Below, piece after piece: positions 49,730 through 61,090 of a DNA stretch of 64,000 bases. Location of the stretch: contig JAJKFJ010021608.1 of the NCBI GenBank assembly GCA_027382625.1, positions 124,001 to 188,000 on the forward strand. Direction: 5' to 3'. Every line of letters begins with the position of its first letter. The first letter of the stretch is position 1. The notes under the pieces are model-generated. The model was not told the DNA's origin. It made no database searches and saw nothing but the letters and a program-made list of their open reading frames with translations. The position numbers were made by a program, and so were the translations under genes. The stretch is from Tetmemena sp. SeJ-2015. Lineage: Eukaryota; Ciliophora; Spirotrichea; Sporadotrichida; Oxytrichidae.

Positions 49730-50240
49730 GTGGGTTGTAAGAATAAGATTAGTCTTAAATATAAATAGTAAGTCCTCGTCAATGAGATTTTCTGCTTGAG
49801 AAAAAATAGGTGTGATAAAATTTTAATTTAAATAGGAAAAGATTAGTTTTAAATTAAATTATTAATTGTTTGTATTTCTAAAGATATTAAAATTAGAGTT
49901 TAATTATAACTCTGATCATTATATTAACACCAATCAATATTAGAATTAACATTTTAAACCCAATCACTGACTTAATCTTTTTCCTAATCGCACTCTATGA
50001 ATTGGTTTCATCTTATTCTTAAAACCCAGGGATTCATTACATGTTCTTTATAATAAAATAAATGAGTATAAACCAATAATGCTAAATGCATTAGATAGTT
50101 TTTTAAAAATTGAGTTTTAAAATTAGGCTAAAAAAAATTTAAAATTAGCCTAAAATTTATTTGAAAAAAGTGAATTAATATGTAGCAAGCTCCTTTTAAA
50201 TATTAATTTTTTATAATACAAACAAAAAGAGAAAGAAAGA
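49730..50240. other. AT-rich spacer, nothing recognised
   Basis: No conserved frame, repeat or RNA gene noticed between the nested MDS and the kinase-like fragment. Confidence 0.5.
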
Positions 50241-50255
50241 ATTAAAGTTTACTTG

Positions 50256-50790
50256 CTGGTGTTCTTATCGATCATGATTACATCGCCATTCGCCTTCCTA
50301 ATGGGAGATCACACTAAGAGATTTTCCAGCACGAGGCGAAACCCAAGTACTAGCTTACTGATTCTCACTGACCTCGTTAGAGAGTGATGGAGTTGCATGA
50401 TTTGGGGATTCGTGACAGAGATCTCAAGCCAGAGAAATCATGATAAAACTTTGAACCAGTCAGAGCAACTGTCATAATTAAACAAGTTGTAAGAAGAAAA
50501 AACATTGAGGAAGCATCGGTGCAAGGAACTGCAGGCTACTTCCATAGAGACAGACTTGGCTCAACGGTTCAGTGCAGTGGGACATTGGTCTAAGTTGCAA
50601 TCATCTTGAATGCGATATGAAACAGGGGAATACTACTAGTGTGAAAGTGAAGATGATGCAATATAATTCGCAAACAAGACATTGTAAGATAGACAAGGTT
50701 CAGAACCTTTGAAAAAGTTAGAGAGTAATAATCAAGCAACTATGAAACCTAACACTCAGTTATCTGAGATAGAGGAAGCACTTAAAGGTA
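50256..50790 (+). pseudogene. Protein-kinase catalytic-loop fragment
   Basis: The plus strand contains MELHDLGIRDRDLKPEKS, a degraded form of the kinase catalytic loop (HRDLKPEN). Downstream comes QGTAGYFHRDRLG...QCSGT, a degraded activation-segment GT.xY / subdomain IX pattern. In-frame TGA codons near 50370 and 50440 and frame shifts prevent a continuous reading, and no Gly-rich loop or Lys-containing N-lobe is seen. The region is GC-richer than its surroundings. It could be an MDS with assembly errors or a decayed copy; the inverted copy at 60515-61090 favours a duplicated segment. The AGC-like wording is suggestive only. Confidence 0.5.
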
Positions 50791-50799
50791 TAAAATTCT

Positions 50800-51690
50800 G
50801 AAGGTATGATAATAAACATTTTAGTTTATTTTTTTATTTTGGAATTATGAAAATATTATCTTTTCTGTTTATATTTTTTTAAATTTTTTTTGCTTTATAA
50901 TTTTATTTACTTATTTTATCATTTCTGTTTTGATTCTTCATAATTTTTTATAATTCAATTTAAAATCTATTGTGTATAAATTTTTTAAGGTTCTGCTTTT
51001 AATAAAATTTGATTTTACCTTTCCATGCCTTAATTATAATCGCTTTTGAATAAGTAGTTAATTAGTAAAAGATGCACTGATGATTTAATGCTTATCAGAA
51101 ATTATTAAGCTTTCGAATATTTATAATTATTTGAGTGAAGAAGATACTGCGTATGACAAAGTATACTTAAAGAAACGAGCGATTAACTTATGAATTAATT
51201 CTAAATTGATATTCTTATTAGTTTAGATATTTTATTAGATTTATTCATTTTGTTCTACCTTAATCAATAATCTGATTGCTAAATGTTAAATAAATGTTAA
51301 ATAAAACTTTAATATAAATTTAAATCAGAAAATTATTTTATATAGGTACTCTAATACTTTTTATTTTAAAAATATATTTATTTCATAACTTTAGCTTTTA
51401 GATTGGCGCTGAATACGATCAACTGCTTGCAATTAAAGTAAAAATGAAAGCTAATATTTTATCTGCCACAACTTTTCACAATACTTTGATTTAAAAAATG
51501 TAGAGAAAATAACTTTAAAAAAAGATGAATTTCTGGAACAAGAAAATTAAGAAATTGAGAAAAAATGCTTATAATCATATAGAAAATTTTAAATTTGAAG
51601 ATAATATATAAATGAAACATATTTAGAAATAAAATTTGAATAAGCAGGGTTTCTCTTTCGTTTTTGATTCAGTTTATTGTTTTCTCATCC
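50800..51690. other. AT-rich spacer, nothing recognised
   Basis: Long T- and A-rich tracts. No conserved frame was found between the kinase-like and Rad51-like pieces. Confidence 0.5.
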
Positions 51691-51694
51691 TTAG

Positions 51695-52263
51695 AGATGG
51701 ATCGTCAGCACAACTAACGATGCATTTCAAAAGTTGAGAGAACAATAAATTGTCTTCGGATGTTCATCCCTAAGTGCAAGACTGCTTAGTTATAATCAGA
51801 GCGGGATTCGAGGAGTAGATAAAATACTGAAAAATTGGTCTTAATCTTTTGTTTGTGCTCTCATCATGCATTAGGTTTTCTCCTTCTAATTAGTCAATAG
51901 ATTTATCAAGCTGGTTCGCTGGTTTAATCCATTGACATATTAGGAACAGATTAACTTAAGAATGTATTTGAGGTCTCATTGAAGTTTTGATTTATTTGGC
52001 TGATGCCTGGAGCAAGAATTATCATATATTTATATGCTTGAATAATAAATTTGAGGGATATTGTAGGAATGAGTGCTGGTAAAAGTAGATTAGGGCTGTG
52101 TTTGGCCTTCCTAGTTGCTGAAAGACAACTAATTATTGGTTTAGAGAGTGGAGGATTCTCTTAATTGGCTTTCGATAACTTATTAAGAAGCTTCTTCTTT
52201 CCCATCTAAGTTCAAGATTTGGAATGGATCTTCTAAGATATCAAATGGTACAATTTGCTATGA
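51695..52263 (+). CDS. RecA/Rad51-paralogue-like fragment
   Basis: The first block reads TTNDAFQKLREQQIVFGCSS and ends GIRGVD. Excising a 239-bp segment with GATA pointers (51822-52060) joins it to IVGMSAGKSRLGLCLAFL, an ATP-binding P-loop with the surrounding beta-strand and helix wording of the Rad51/XRCC3/Dmc1 family. The second block runs on through FDNLLRSFFF to TGA 52261-52263. No Walker B or C-terminal half was found in the window, so this is probably only the first MDSs of a gene whose remainder lies elsewhere. The P-loop has three rather than four residues between its first Gly and GKS. Role in recombination inferred from the family. Confidence 0.5.
51822..52060 (+). other. Candidate long IES, pointer GATA
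   Basis: GATA at 51818-51821 and 52057-52060. At 239 bp it is much longer than the other resolved IESs. Support is the in-frame join giving GVDIVGMSAGKS. Confidence 0.5.
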
Positions 52264-52269
52264 ACTGTG

Positions 52270-53440
52270 GGTGATATTAGAACTCATTATTTTTAAAAAC
52301 TATATAATCAAAGCAATTCACTCAATCTATAAAGCGATTCAATATCTATGAAAAGCCTTACTCGTAATTTTCCAGTAGATTCTTTCTATTATGAAAGAAT
52401 ATTAAAGCAGATAGAATTTGAAAATTTATAAATTAATATGAATAATAGTAAATTATATGGTATTTAATAAAACTCACCTCATACATTAGTGTCAAACTAC
52501 TCTAAAAGATATATTTAATTTTCAATAAATTAATTTAAATATACGATGAGTTAAAATACTAAAATTAGAACTAAAACTTAGTGGTAGTTGAAAATGTTAA
52601 AAAACCTCCTCAACCTTAATCTTTAGCTAATTTGAGACCCATTATAAAATCATAATAGTTTTTTTATTTTTGTATTTATTTTGCTTATAACTCTAATTGA
52701 GTATTCTCAAAAAATTATTCTAAGTACATAGAAGCACTTCAAATTTTGTGCTTTATCGAATTAGAGATAGTTTAGCTGCCATCACTCCTTTTATTTTATA
52801 AATTATTTTAAATCCTTTAAGCAATGAATTCATAGTTATATAATGAATTTAGAATTTGAAAATTTTATATTTTTACCAAATATTTTTAATTATTTTTTCT
52901 TTTCTTAGAAAGAGATATAGGGTAATTATTGATCAATAATATGTATATTTAATGCTTACTTGTGACTGATCTATAAATAATAAATTTCATACTTAATTAA
53001 AAGATTAATTAAAAATCGCTTTGACTTAAACTAATTAAAAACATAGGCATATTTTTATCTTAAAGAAAACCTAGAAACAATATAATTTCTTGAATAAAAA
53101 ACTGTAAAATAATTTTTTAGATCATAATAAGTAAATATAATCTTATTGCTATGCTCTTAAAAAAAGAAGTTGGGGATCATAGAATATTAGCATATTAATA
53201 TTATTTATAATTAAAAAATTTAAGCTTAAAAAATATAAATGGTTTAGTTTTAATGCATCCTCCAAAGAAGCATTTTGAATTTTAATTTTCAAAAGATTAT
53301 CTAATTTGTTTAAATAATTTTTATTAGGACTGCTTTTAAGGTTTAAAATTTTCCTTGTTCCTTAATTACTGAATTTAAAATCTTTAAATAAAATAAAACA
53401 TAATCTAGTTACTCTTAAAATCATAATTTTACAAAACGAC
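52270..53440. other. AT-rich spacer, nothing recognised
   Basis: No gene, repeat pair or RNA gene noticed; scattered poly-A/T. Confidence 0.5.
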
Positions 53441-53475
53441 CAGAAGCCTCTCTGCGCCAGATCCCTTTAAGGAAA

Positions 53476-53706
53476 ATGATTTCCTCAGAGCCGATAAAGA
53501 ACCAGAAATGCAAGGCACCTCATGGCTACTGCTCATCCTTGTTAACTAAAGAGGATATCACATTTAGTGGGCAGGAGAATCAAGGAACCACAGCGAGTAG
53601 CTATGGAAGCGAAATTTTGCTAGAAATTGCGCAAACCATAACTATTGATCGATATAATAGGCCGTTATATATCCAAGTATATTCACAATACGAAAAGGTT
53701 TTATGA
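53476..53706 (+). CDS. Short GC-richer coding fragment
   Basis: An isolated island of higher GC in AT-rich DNA. From ATG 53476 to TGA 53704-53706 it reads 76 codons of balanced composition (KCKAPHGYCSSLLTKEDITF), and the frame is also open upstream to about 53440. The island-like base composition suggests a real MDS, probably of a gene whose other MDSs are elsewhere. No family is recognised. Confidence 0.4.
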   Translation: MISSEPIKNQKCKAPHGYCSSLLTKEDITFSGQENQGTTASSYGSEILLEIAQTITIDRYNRPLYIQVYSQYEKVL

Positions 53707-54229
53707 GTCAGTACTGTAAGTGATCTGGTTTAAATTATTTTATTTTTAAAAAATTTGAAAATATAATCTTATAATTTTAATCCCTTATTTTTAAATCAAT
53801 AAACTTAATTTTTATAATTATTACCTATTAAATTTAATGGACAGTTGTAAGTATATGGATATTGAAGCAGATATAATATTTCCTTTAATTTAAGAAAGAA
53901 TGCTATCTTTCAATGAATAGGCTCTTAATATTTCACTTAAATTTCCGAATATTTAGTTAATGATCATTTATTCAGCAGAGTCACAATTAATAACTATTTT
54001 TATTAGAGTTAATGCATAGTTTTGGTTAGCTCGATTTTTGAAATTTTTAATTTTTGAATAAATTTTTAATGAGAGTTATATGCAAATTGACTGTAAAATA
54101 TGAGTGACTTGTTTTTAGTTGATTTCCAGAGGTAATTCATGAAAGACTAATAATCTATTTAAAATATTGACTTAATTAGTTTAAATTAATTTATTAAGGA
54201 GATATTAATTAAACCATTTAGAGAATCCA

Positions 54230-54590
54230 TTATGATTTCATGTCCAAGGTTTTGACGTCGTGGACAGCATATGTGACACCCCCAAACTCTCTGAGCAATA
54301 AGGAGCAGATTTGCGCATCTTCTAACACGCTATGAAGTTGATAAAATATCGGGTAGCCTCTGTCTGTTAATAAACTAGGCTCAATCCAGTTATAAGAGAT
54401 AAGTTTTTTATGTACCTGATACTTGATATATAGAATTGGAGAGAGTATTTTCACTGTTTGAAAGTTTGGCATTATAAATTCATTTTCAATTTAAACATCT
54501 TTTGCTATATCTACAGCAACTCACCTGCAAAAAGACGAAAAGAACCTCTACCACTTCATATTCCTGATGCGAGGATCGCCTTTTAAAATA
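54230..54590 (-). CDS. Coding island on the minus strand, unrecognised
   Basis: The minus strand from about 54590 to 54230 reads SSHQEYEVVEVLFVFLQ and, after a one-base shift or short intron near 54525, VAVDIAKDVQIENEFIMPNF and on to LEDAQICSLLLREFGG, with balanced composition and higher GC than the flanks. No start or stop is assigned; the open frame continues past 54230. It is likely an MDS. Family unknown. Confidence 0.4.
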
Positions 54591-54599
54591 TCGCAGCAT

Positions 54600-55430
54600 T
54601 TATTAAAAATCACTCTTGCCTATTACATTTTCTAATTTTGCTACAAAAAATATATTAAACCCAAAATTTATCTTATAATTTATTTTTTAAGAAAATGAAT
54701 TCAAGATTGAGATTTTTGTTATAGTTTGATAAAATTATAATGATTAAAAGTAGTTTATTTAACAAATTATTAAGTAATATTAAATGATTATTTTAAATAA
54801 TTCCAGAATTATAATGTTTATTTGTGATCATGCTGGAGGATAAGTAGCGCTACCAAATTTATAATGATAAATATTTTTACAAAGTAAAATCATGCTCTAG
54901 AAATACTAATGCTTTCGATGCTAAACTTGGCGATGCAGAGAGGCTAGAGAATATTATGTCTTGTTGTGTAAACTTATCATTTTTGGAATTTAAATGACAA
55001 TTACAAATAATATATGTATTAAAAAAATTCAATATATTTGCATACTTTAATTACCTTAACATTTTAGATTTTTGTCACTCTTTTTTTTATATTTCATCGT
55101 GCTTTAAGATTCTTGAATAATCTAAAATCTAGTATTAAAATTTAAATTTCTAAAGGGATTTTAATATGAAAAATATATTTTGCATTAAGCAAATATTTAA
55201 TCATTTTTATTCATAAATTTATCCTTTCTATTTAAAAATGATTGTTAATTCGATAGCCTTCGATTTTAACTTTAAATATGGCTTGATTTATATTTATATA
55301 ATTTTAAACTTAATGATAGTAAAATATAAAACTTAAATATACATCATGTGATTTTTATTTATTTAAATTAATGATTCCTAAAATATAATAAATTAAGTTC
55401 TTATACAAGTATATTTAAATGTGTTTATAA
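54600..55430. other. AT-rich spacer, nothing recognised
   Basis: AT-rich with a small GC-richer patch near 54880-54960; no supported gene. Confidence 0.45.
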
Positions 55431-55439
55431 ATACGGATA

Positions 55440-55580
55440 GTTGGAGTTAAATTAGGGTGAATGCATGAGGCAAAAATCCTCTTCTCAGAAAAAATTCGCT
55501 CAATCTTTCTTCGACTGTCGGTTCCTGTTGATCTTGGCTTTCTTTTTTATGGCCTTGGTCTTCGAAGCAGAATCATTCAT
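55440..55580 (-). CDS. Small basic N-terminal coding fragment
   Basis: From ATG 55578-55580 the minus strand reads MNDSASKTKAIKKKAKINRN, very Lys/Arg-rich. A one-base correction at an A-run avoids an early TGA and extends it to IERIFSEKRIFASCIHP. It is a GC-richer island. A nuclear or nucleic-acid-binding N-terminus is possible, but this rests on charge alone. Confidence 0.35.
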
Positions 55581-56039
55581 TAAAATTAAGAATTTTTTAT
55601 AAAGTATAAATAAAAATTAGAATTTTTATTTACCATATATTTTCATATAAAAATATGTAAAAAAAATATTTTTTTCTTATTTTATTATCCCTTAGGATTC
55701 CATTTATAATTTAAAGTCTTTATCACTTTATATCCACTTTAGTTTCGGTCATTTCATTCCTCTATCTATTAATAGTATATTATATAAAAATTCTTTCTTT
55801 AATCTAACAATGTTTCAATCCTAAATAATCCCACAAATTTATTGGTAGGAAATAAGTTATTAAATTAAAGAAGTTTAATAAGCGATTATTTAGATAGCTT
55901 AATATGAATTGCAAAATAAAAATTCTGTTTTAAACACTCCAATTAACTAATGAAGAAATACTTGCTCTAGTAAAAAGTTATCTGACATGAGGGAATTTAA
56001 CGTTTTAAGAGAAATTAGTAAAATTTCTAGAGCTTTAAT

Positions 56040-56700
56040 AAAACACATGCGACACAATTACTATCATGACGCGTATCAGCCAAAAGCTTCACTTTTATGA
56101 CCATTACAGTACTTATAAAATGCCCAGCAATTATGAAAAAGTGGACTTTAAAATACTGACTCACTTGCCAGCTATCACTTTTATTCTCTACAATCTGAGA
56201 AATCTCAAAGCCCATAATTATTATACTTAGAGTCAGAAAAATTGGCCAAAACCACCTTATCATACTTTGAGACTCAGGTGTTAATTCTCAACTTCATGTA
56301 TAATTATGTGTAAAATAGCTAGTGGTCAAGCTCTTACTAGAATTCATAACAGAAGAATCAGCTAGGTGGCATTACTATAGTCTCACATCTGGCTTCCTCA
56401 CCTTAAACAACTATTTGATCTCAAACCATTTCTTCTTTTAGGCTATCATTTTTAAGAGAGGGAATCTAGAGCAAGTGAGCGACTTTTACGAACTTATAAA
56501 CTGCTCTATACAATTTTTTTTAATTTCTATAATTATCGCACCCTCTATTTTATTTGTATTACGCTTTCCTTATGTTTACCAAGCTAGAATGCTTCTATAG
56601 TAATACCACTACAAGATGCAAAGTAATAGTCAGCAAATTTCTAAGCCAAGCTTCAAAAGCTTCTTTGGTGGAGTGCAAGGACTTTAATTTATTTATAATT
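56040..56700 (+). CDS. Probable membrane-protein fragment (strand not certain)
   Basis: On the plus strand, a block at about 56045-56290 (YDHYSTYKMPSNYEKVDFKI) and, after a frame change, a block at about 56320-56695 (EFITEESARWHYYSLTSGFL, then a hydrophobic FFLISIIIAPSILFVLRF and a basic tail KPSFKSFFGG) look coding. The opposite strand at 56027-56263 is also open and hydrophobic (RWFWPIFLTLSIIIMGF), so the first part could instead be a minus-strand membrane segment. No family is recognised. Confidence 0.35.
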
Positions 56701-56846
56701 TGCTAATTTACACCTTAAAATTGCTTTAATAATCATGTTTAGTTAAGTTTTCTTTGGCTAGTCATCTATGAATCATTTAAAATAAGCCTGAGAAAAGTAA
56801 ACCTTATTCCTTATTTAAAAGTATACTTTTTATAATCCGTTTTCTT

Positions 56847-57639
56847 TAACTATAATATTGAAAAAATAGCAATGAATTTGAAAAATCTTCCTTAAATAAA
56901 AGTCTGAGCATTGATTGTTGTGCAGTCTAGGTCAAATCTCCTCGTGAAGCTTTTTAAAGAAGTGGCAGTTTGAAATTTTTATTGAAAGTATATCTATTCA
57001 TATTTAAATTATTCAAATAATAATCAGCGAAGCAGAGGTCTTTCATTCTGTGTAATATTAACTCTGAAGAAATATATATCTAATTAGAAAATTTTTTGAA
57101 AAGTGAAAATAAGTTGGAAATTATTCATCATAATCTTCACAAAAATTATCTAAAAAGCTCTGTTGAAAAAACTCCATTCTGATGTAGTAATCCATATTTA
57201 AAAATTTTTAAATAGCCATTCAGAAACTTTTTGCTTAATAGTACTAACTATTAAGTTTCTGAATGGCTAGTTTAAAATTTTAATATGGAGTTACTACATC
57301 AGAATGGAGTTTTACTTCAACAGAGATCTTTTTATGATAATTTTGTGAAGATTATGATGAATCATTTCCAACTTATTTTCACTTTTCAAAAAGTTTTCTA
57401 GATCCTAGATATATATTTCTTCAGAGTTAATATTACACAGAATGAAAGACCTCTGCTTCGCTGATTATTATTAGAATAATTTAAATATGAATAGATATAC
57501 TTTCAATAAAAATTTCAAACTGCCACTTCTTTAAAAAGCTTCACGAGGAGATTTGACCTAGACTGCACAACAATCAATGCTCAGACTTTTATTTAAGGAA
57601 GATTTTTCAAATTCATTGCTATTTTTTTATATAGTTAAA
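56847..57639. repeat. Near-perfect 0.8-kb palindrome
   Basis: Two arms of about 395 bp (56847-57240 and 57246-57639) are reverse complements with only scattered differences, meeting at CTTAATAGT-ACT-AACTATTAAG near 57243. There is almost no spacer, so the DNA could form a very long hairpin. No coding capacity was recognised in the arms. It resembles a foldback element or an inverted duplication. One end abuts the truncated minus-strand gene at 57645-58171. Confidence 0.9.
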
Positions 57640-57644
57640 ATTAA

Positions 57645-58171
57645 AATTATAAATTGGTTGAAGGCTCTTTTCTCTATTAGTGAGGTGAGCAATTTAACCT
57701 GATTTAATAAGACTGAGTTTCATGTGGTATCTTTGTGGCCTGAGAGGCTTAAACCTTGGCAATACCGATCACAGAAGTAACCAATGGCTTCATGCCTTGC
57801 TCATTGCAAGAGGTTATTTTTTATTAAATTTTGGGGATTTACTATTTTTGCTCCTCATTATTTTCTTATTATAACTATACTTGCAAGCTCTTTTATTGAG
57901 CTACTTCAGCAAATTCACCATTGGTGCTGAATAAAGAATCAAAGTCATTTGATGTAGATTGAGGATGATTGCATGATTCATGGGAAACTTCAGCCAGAAT
58001 CACAATTTTATTGTTCTCGGGGTTTTCAAAAGAGGAGAAATATAGAAGAAGGTCGTCTGCATTTTCAAATTAAATGAATTTAGGTTCATTTGAATTTCCC
58101 TCCGCAGTTGACTCTTCATTTTCTAACTACCCCCAGTCATGAGCAGGGGATATTTTACCTGGCTAGTTCAT
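57645..58171 (-). CDS. N-terminal part of an acidic Gln/Asn-rich protein, interrupted by the palindrome
   Basis: From ATG 58169-58171 the minus strand has one uninterrupted frame of about 175 codons, starting MNQPGKISPAHDWGQ, with an acidic middle (FENADDLLLYFSSFENPENN) and a Gln-rich stretch. It has many TAA/TAG codons and no frame correction is needed. Coding-like sequence stops where the palindrome begins; reading into the palindrome soon meets TGA. So it is either an N-terminal MDS followed by a palindromic IES, or a gene cut by insertion. No family is recognised. Confidence 0.55.
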
Positions 58172-58414
58172 ATTCAGTTATTATTGATGATATTATAACC
58201 TTAAATTAATTCATTTCAAGGATAAAAATATATATTGTTCCATTTTCTAATAAATAATTGCTGTAATTATAACTACTCCAAAAAAACATATAACAAAATA
58301 AACAGAATTCTTTTCCAGAAAAGTTTCTCAAAATTTGAAGGGGAAAAAAAACCTACAAAACAATTTTAAGGATTAGGATTTAAAACATTTATCTATAGAG
58401 AAATAACGATATTC

Positions 58415-59219
58415 GGGGGGGGGCCTTTCCTCGTCATCCACTTTTTTCATAAAAATATGAAAAATCAATGTCTAGCCTAAAATGACCCAAAAACACCAAT
58501 TTTTAAGCCCAAATTCAAATTCAAAGGGTCTGTCATGATCACATTCTTTAATTTAGAAAACATTTAGAACCTTCAAGAAATATTCATTTGAAGAAAATAA
58601 ATTGAATTTTAAAGGAATTACAATATCATTAGGGAAAATTAATGCATTCTCATGTTAAATATATCTAATGTAACTATTAAATCAAAAACTCTTAAACACT
58701 ATATCACAGTATTTGAGTCCTCTTCACTTATTAGTCTCCCTTAAAAGCATAGTCTTAGCAAAAAATTATATATAAGTTATTTTATTTTATTAAACTCATA
58801 TTTTCTTTTTTGTTTAAAATCATTTCCTTTTTATTAAGTTCTCTGTTAAAATTTTTCAGAATTGGATTCCTTTATTTTTAAAAAGCTTAAAGCATGTTTA
58901 AAGGAATTTCATCTCAATATATATTTTGTTTTGTAGCATAGATATTTTTAGTGATTAATTTTATCTTAGTAATTAAAACATATATTTTCATTTTAATAAA
59001 TAAAGTCTTTTTTATTTAAATTTGCCTTAAAAATAATTTATTTTTGTCTATCTACTTTTAAAAAATCAAGCTCTACTTTCTAAATTAAAAAATTTGATAA
59101 GAATAAGTACTCTGAAATTGAATTAGAACTAAAAAAATTGTGTTTTGGATAATTTTAGGCTAGAAAGTGATTTTGTATATTTTCATGAAAAAAGTGGATG
59201 ACGAGGAAAGGCCCCCCCC
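58415..59219. mobile_element. G-run inverted-repeat element, copy 2 (complete)
   Basis: 805 bp with long imperfect terminal inverted repeats of roughly 150 bp. The left end is nine Gs then CCTTTCCTCGTCATCCAC. The right end is GTGGATGACGAGGAAAGG then a C-run. The interior is AT-rich, has no protein-coding frame, and matches copy 1 at 12049-12787. It is a MITE-like, non-autonomous element. No clear target-site duplication: ATTC occurs near both ends but not adjacent on the right. Confidence 0.85.
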
Positions 59220-60360
59220 ACAGATTCATTTCAGAATACTCAATTCTTCAGTTTTAAAAGCATTTTTTTCTATATTTAAGCAAAATTAGATTTAATTATT
59301 AAAAAAATTTTAAATTATAAAAATTGAAGAATGTAGAAAAATAAAAGCAAGTTTATTTCACTTATTTGTTGCTTAAAAAGTGATATCGTTAAAAATTAAT
59401 TTCAAAATTGAGTTTAGTCAATTCAAATTATTATAGAAAAGTTTTTTAAAAAAAGTTTTTTTTAAAAAAAAAATTATTATAACTTTGAATATGGTATCAG
59501 TTTAAGTGTGAGACTTTAGGTTCTTTTTATTAAATTAAGAAAGTATAAAAAGTAACTTTTATCAAATAGGTTCTTTCTGGGCTCTATGCAGAATGAGTTA
59601 TCTAGCATAGAGGTTAGTAAACTATGGCAAATTTTGGTTTTGTTTTTGAATAATCAAAATCACCCGATGAGAGCTCAAATCTTAAAGAAAATTTCCTCAA
59701 ACTAATTTTCAATAAGTTATCTAGCAATCATCATTTATTATTGAATTTAATTCCAATATTTATTTAATTTTAACTAGATTTAATTTTAAAAAATTATTTT
59801 TAAAAGTTAATTTTGTAAATTTAGGTAGTTTTGTTTCGCAATGCGCAATTATTTTTATTTTATTTTGCACCTCATACACGCTTTTTTGGAAGCTTTTCTT
59901 TGAGTTTTTCTCCATTGGGCTTAATTATTTTTGTTGTGGTTTAATTTTTGACCGATAAGGGCTAAAAAGCACTTCTTGTGTATGTAACAGAATTTATACA
60001 TCGGATTCGAAAACCCTTATAATTCACTGGGAAAGGAGTTGCTTACTCTTGAAAAAAATGTATATGCTTCAATTTGTACTTTAATTTAACATAAAAAGTA
60101 ATCCAAAATTATGCTCCCCATGCTTTTATCTTAAAATTAATAAAATATTCATTTTTTCATAAATTATTGATAGAATATAGCACAAATTTTCATAAAGAGG
60201 TTAAATATTAATAGTTTATCGCAAATATGATATATTTAGAATACAACTGTTGGAAAAGTATTCTTTTTAAATACAATGCGGTGTACGAACAATACATGAA
60301 ACGAGAATAAATACAACTTTTAGATATCTGCATGTAATTTACAAACTGCAACGGGTCATT
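59220..60360. other. AT-rich spacer, nothing recognised
   Basis: No supported gene; homopolymer tracts increase towards 60360. Confidence 0.5.
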
Positions 60361-60514
60361 AAAACCCCCCAAAAACCCCAAAATTGTTTAAAAATTTGAA
60401 AATAATTTTTTGTAAAATTTAAATTTCTTTATTAATATTTTATAATCGGAAATTTTAACCCAAAACAGGCAATTTTAAAGTCTTTAGGAAGGTGACCTTG
60501 AGGTCTTTCTTTTC

Positions 60515-61090
60515 CCAAAAATTTTATACCTTTAAGTGTTTTCCTCTTCTCAGATAACTGAGTTTTAAAGGTTTATAGGTTCTTGATTTTTACTTTTTTT
60601 ACAAAATTTTTTAAAAGGGTTTCTGAAAAACCTTGTCTATTTTAAACAATGTCTTTTTGCGAATTAAAATTGCATCTTCATTTTACACTAGTAGTATTCC
60701 TTTTTTTTTAATTCGCATTCAAGTATGATTGAAAATATAGACCAAATGTCCCACTGCACTGGGCCCTTGAGCCCCAAGGGTTTTCTCTATTGGAAAATAG
60801 CCCGCATTTTCCCTTTCACCCATGCTTTCCCCAAATTTCTTTCTTTCTTAAAAACTCTGGGTTTAAGTCTATGACGTTGTCTTTAATGGTTCAAAGTTTA
60901 TTATTTGTTTTTCTGGGTTTTAGATCTCTGAAACCCAAATTATCAACTCCATCACTTTCCCCTAACGAGGTCAGTGAGAATTGCAGTTAAAACTTATACT
61001 TGTTGCGCCTGTGCTGGGAAAAATTCTCTTAGTTTGATCTCCCATTTGGGGAAAGGGGAATGGCGGGTGTAATTTATGATCGATAAAAAC
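60515..61090 (-). pseudogene. Degraded inverted copy of the kinase-like fragment
   Basis: The reverse complement matches 50240-50800 along its length. Shared landmarks include TCTCACTGACCTCGTTAG, CAGTGCAGTGGGACAT, TCAGATAACTGAGT and CCTTGTCTAT. Differences are mostly extended homopolymers (CCCC, TTTTT, GGGG). The kinase catalytic loop is not recoverable. Either an old inverted duplication or a collapsed, low-quality consensus of a repeat. Confidence 0.65.

Noticed and set aside
60361..60384. Telomere-like C4A4 tract
   Set aside because: Irregular run lengths in a smeared region; no exact C4A4 units, so not evidence of a telomere-bearing element end.
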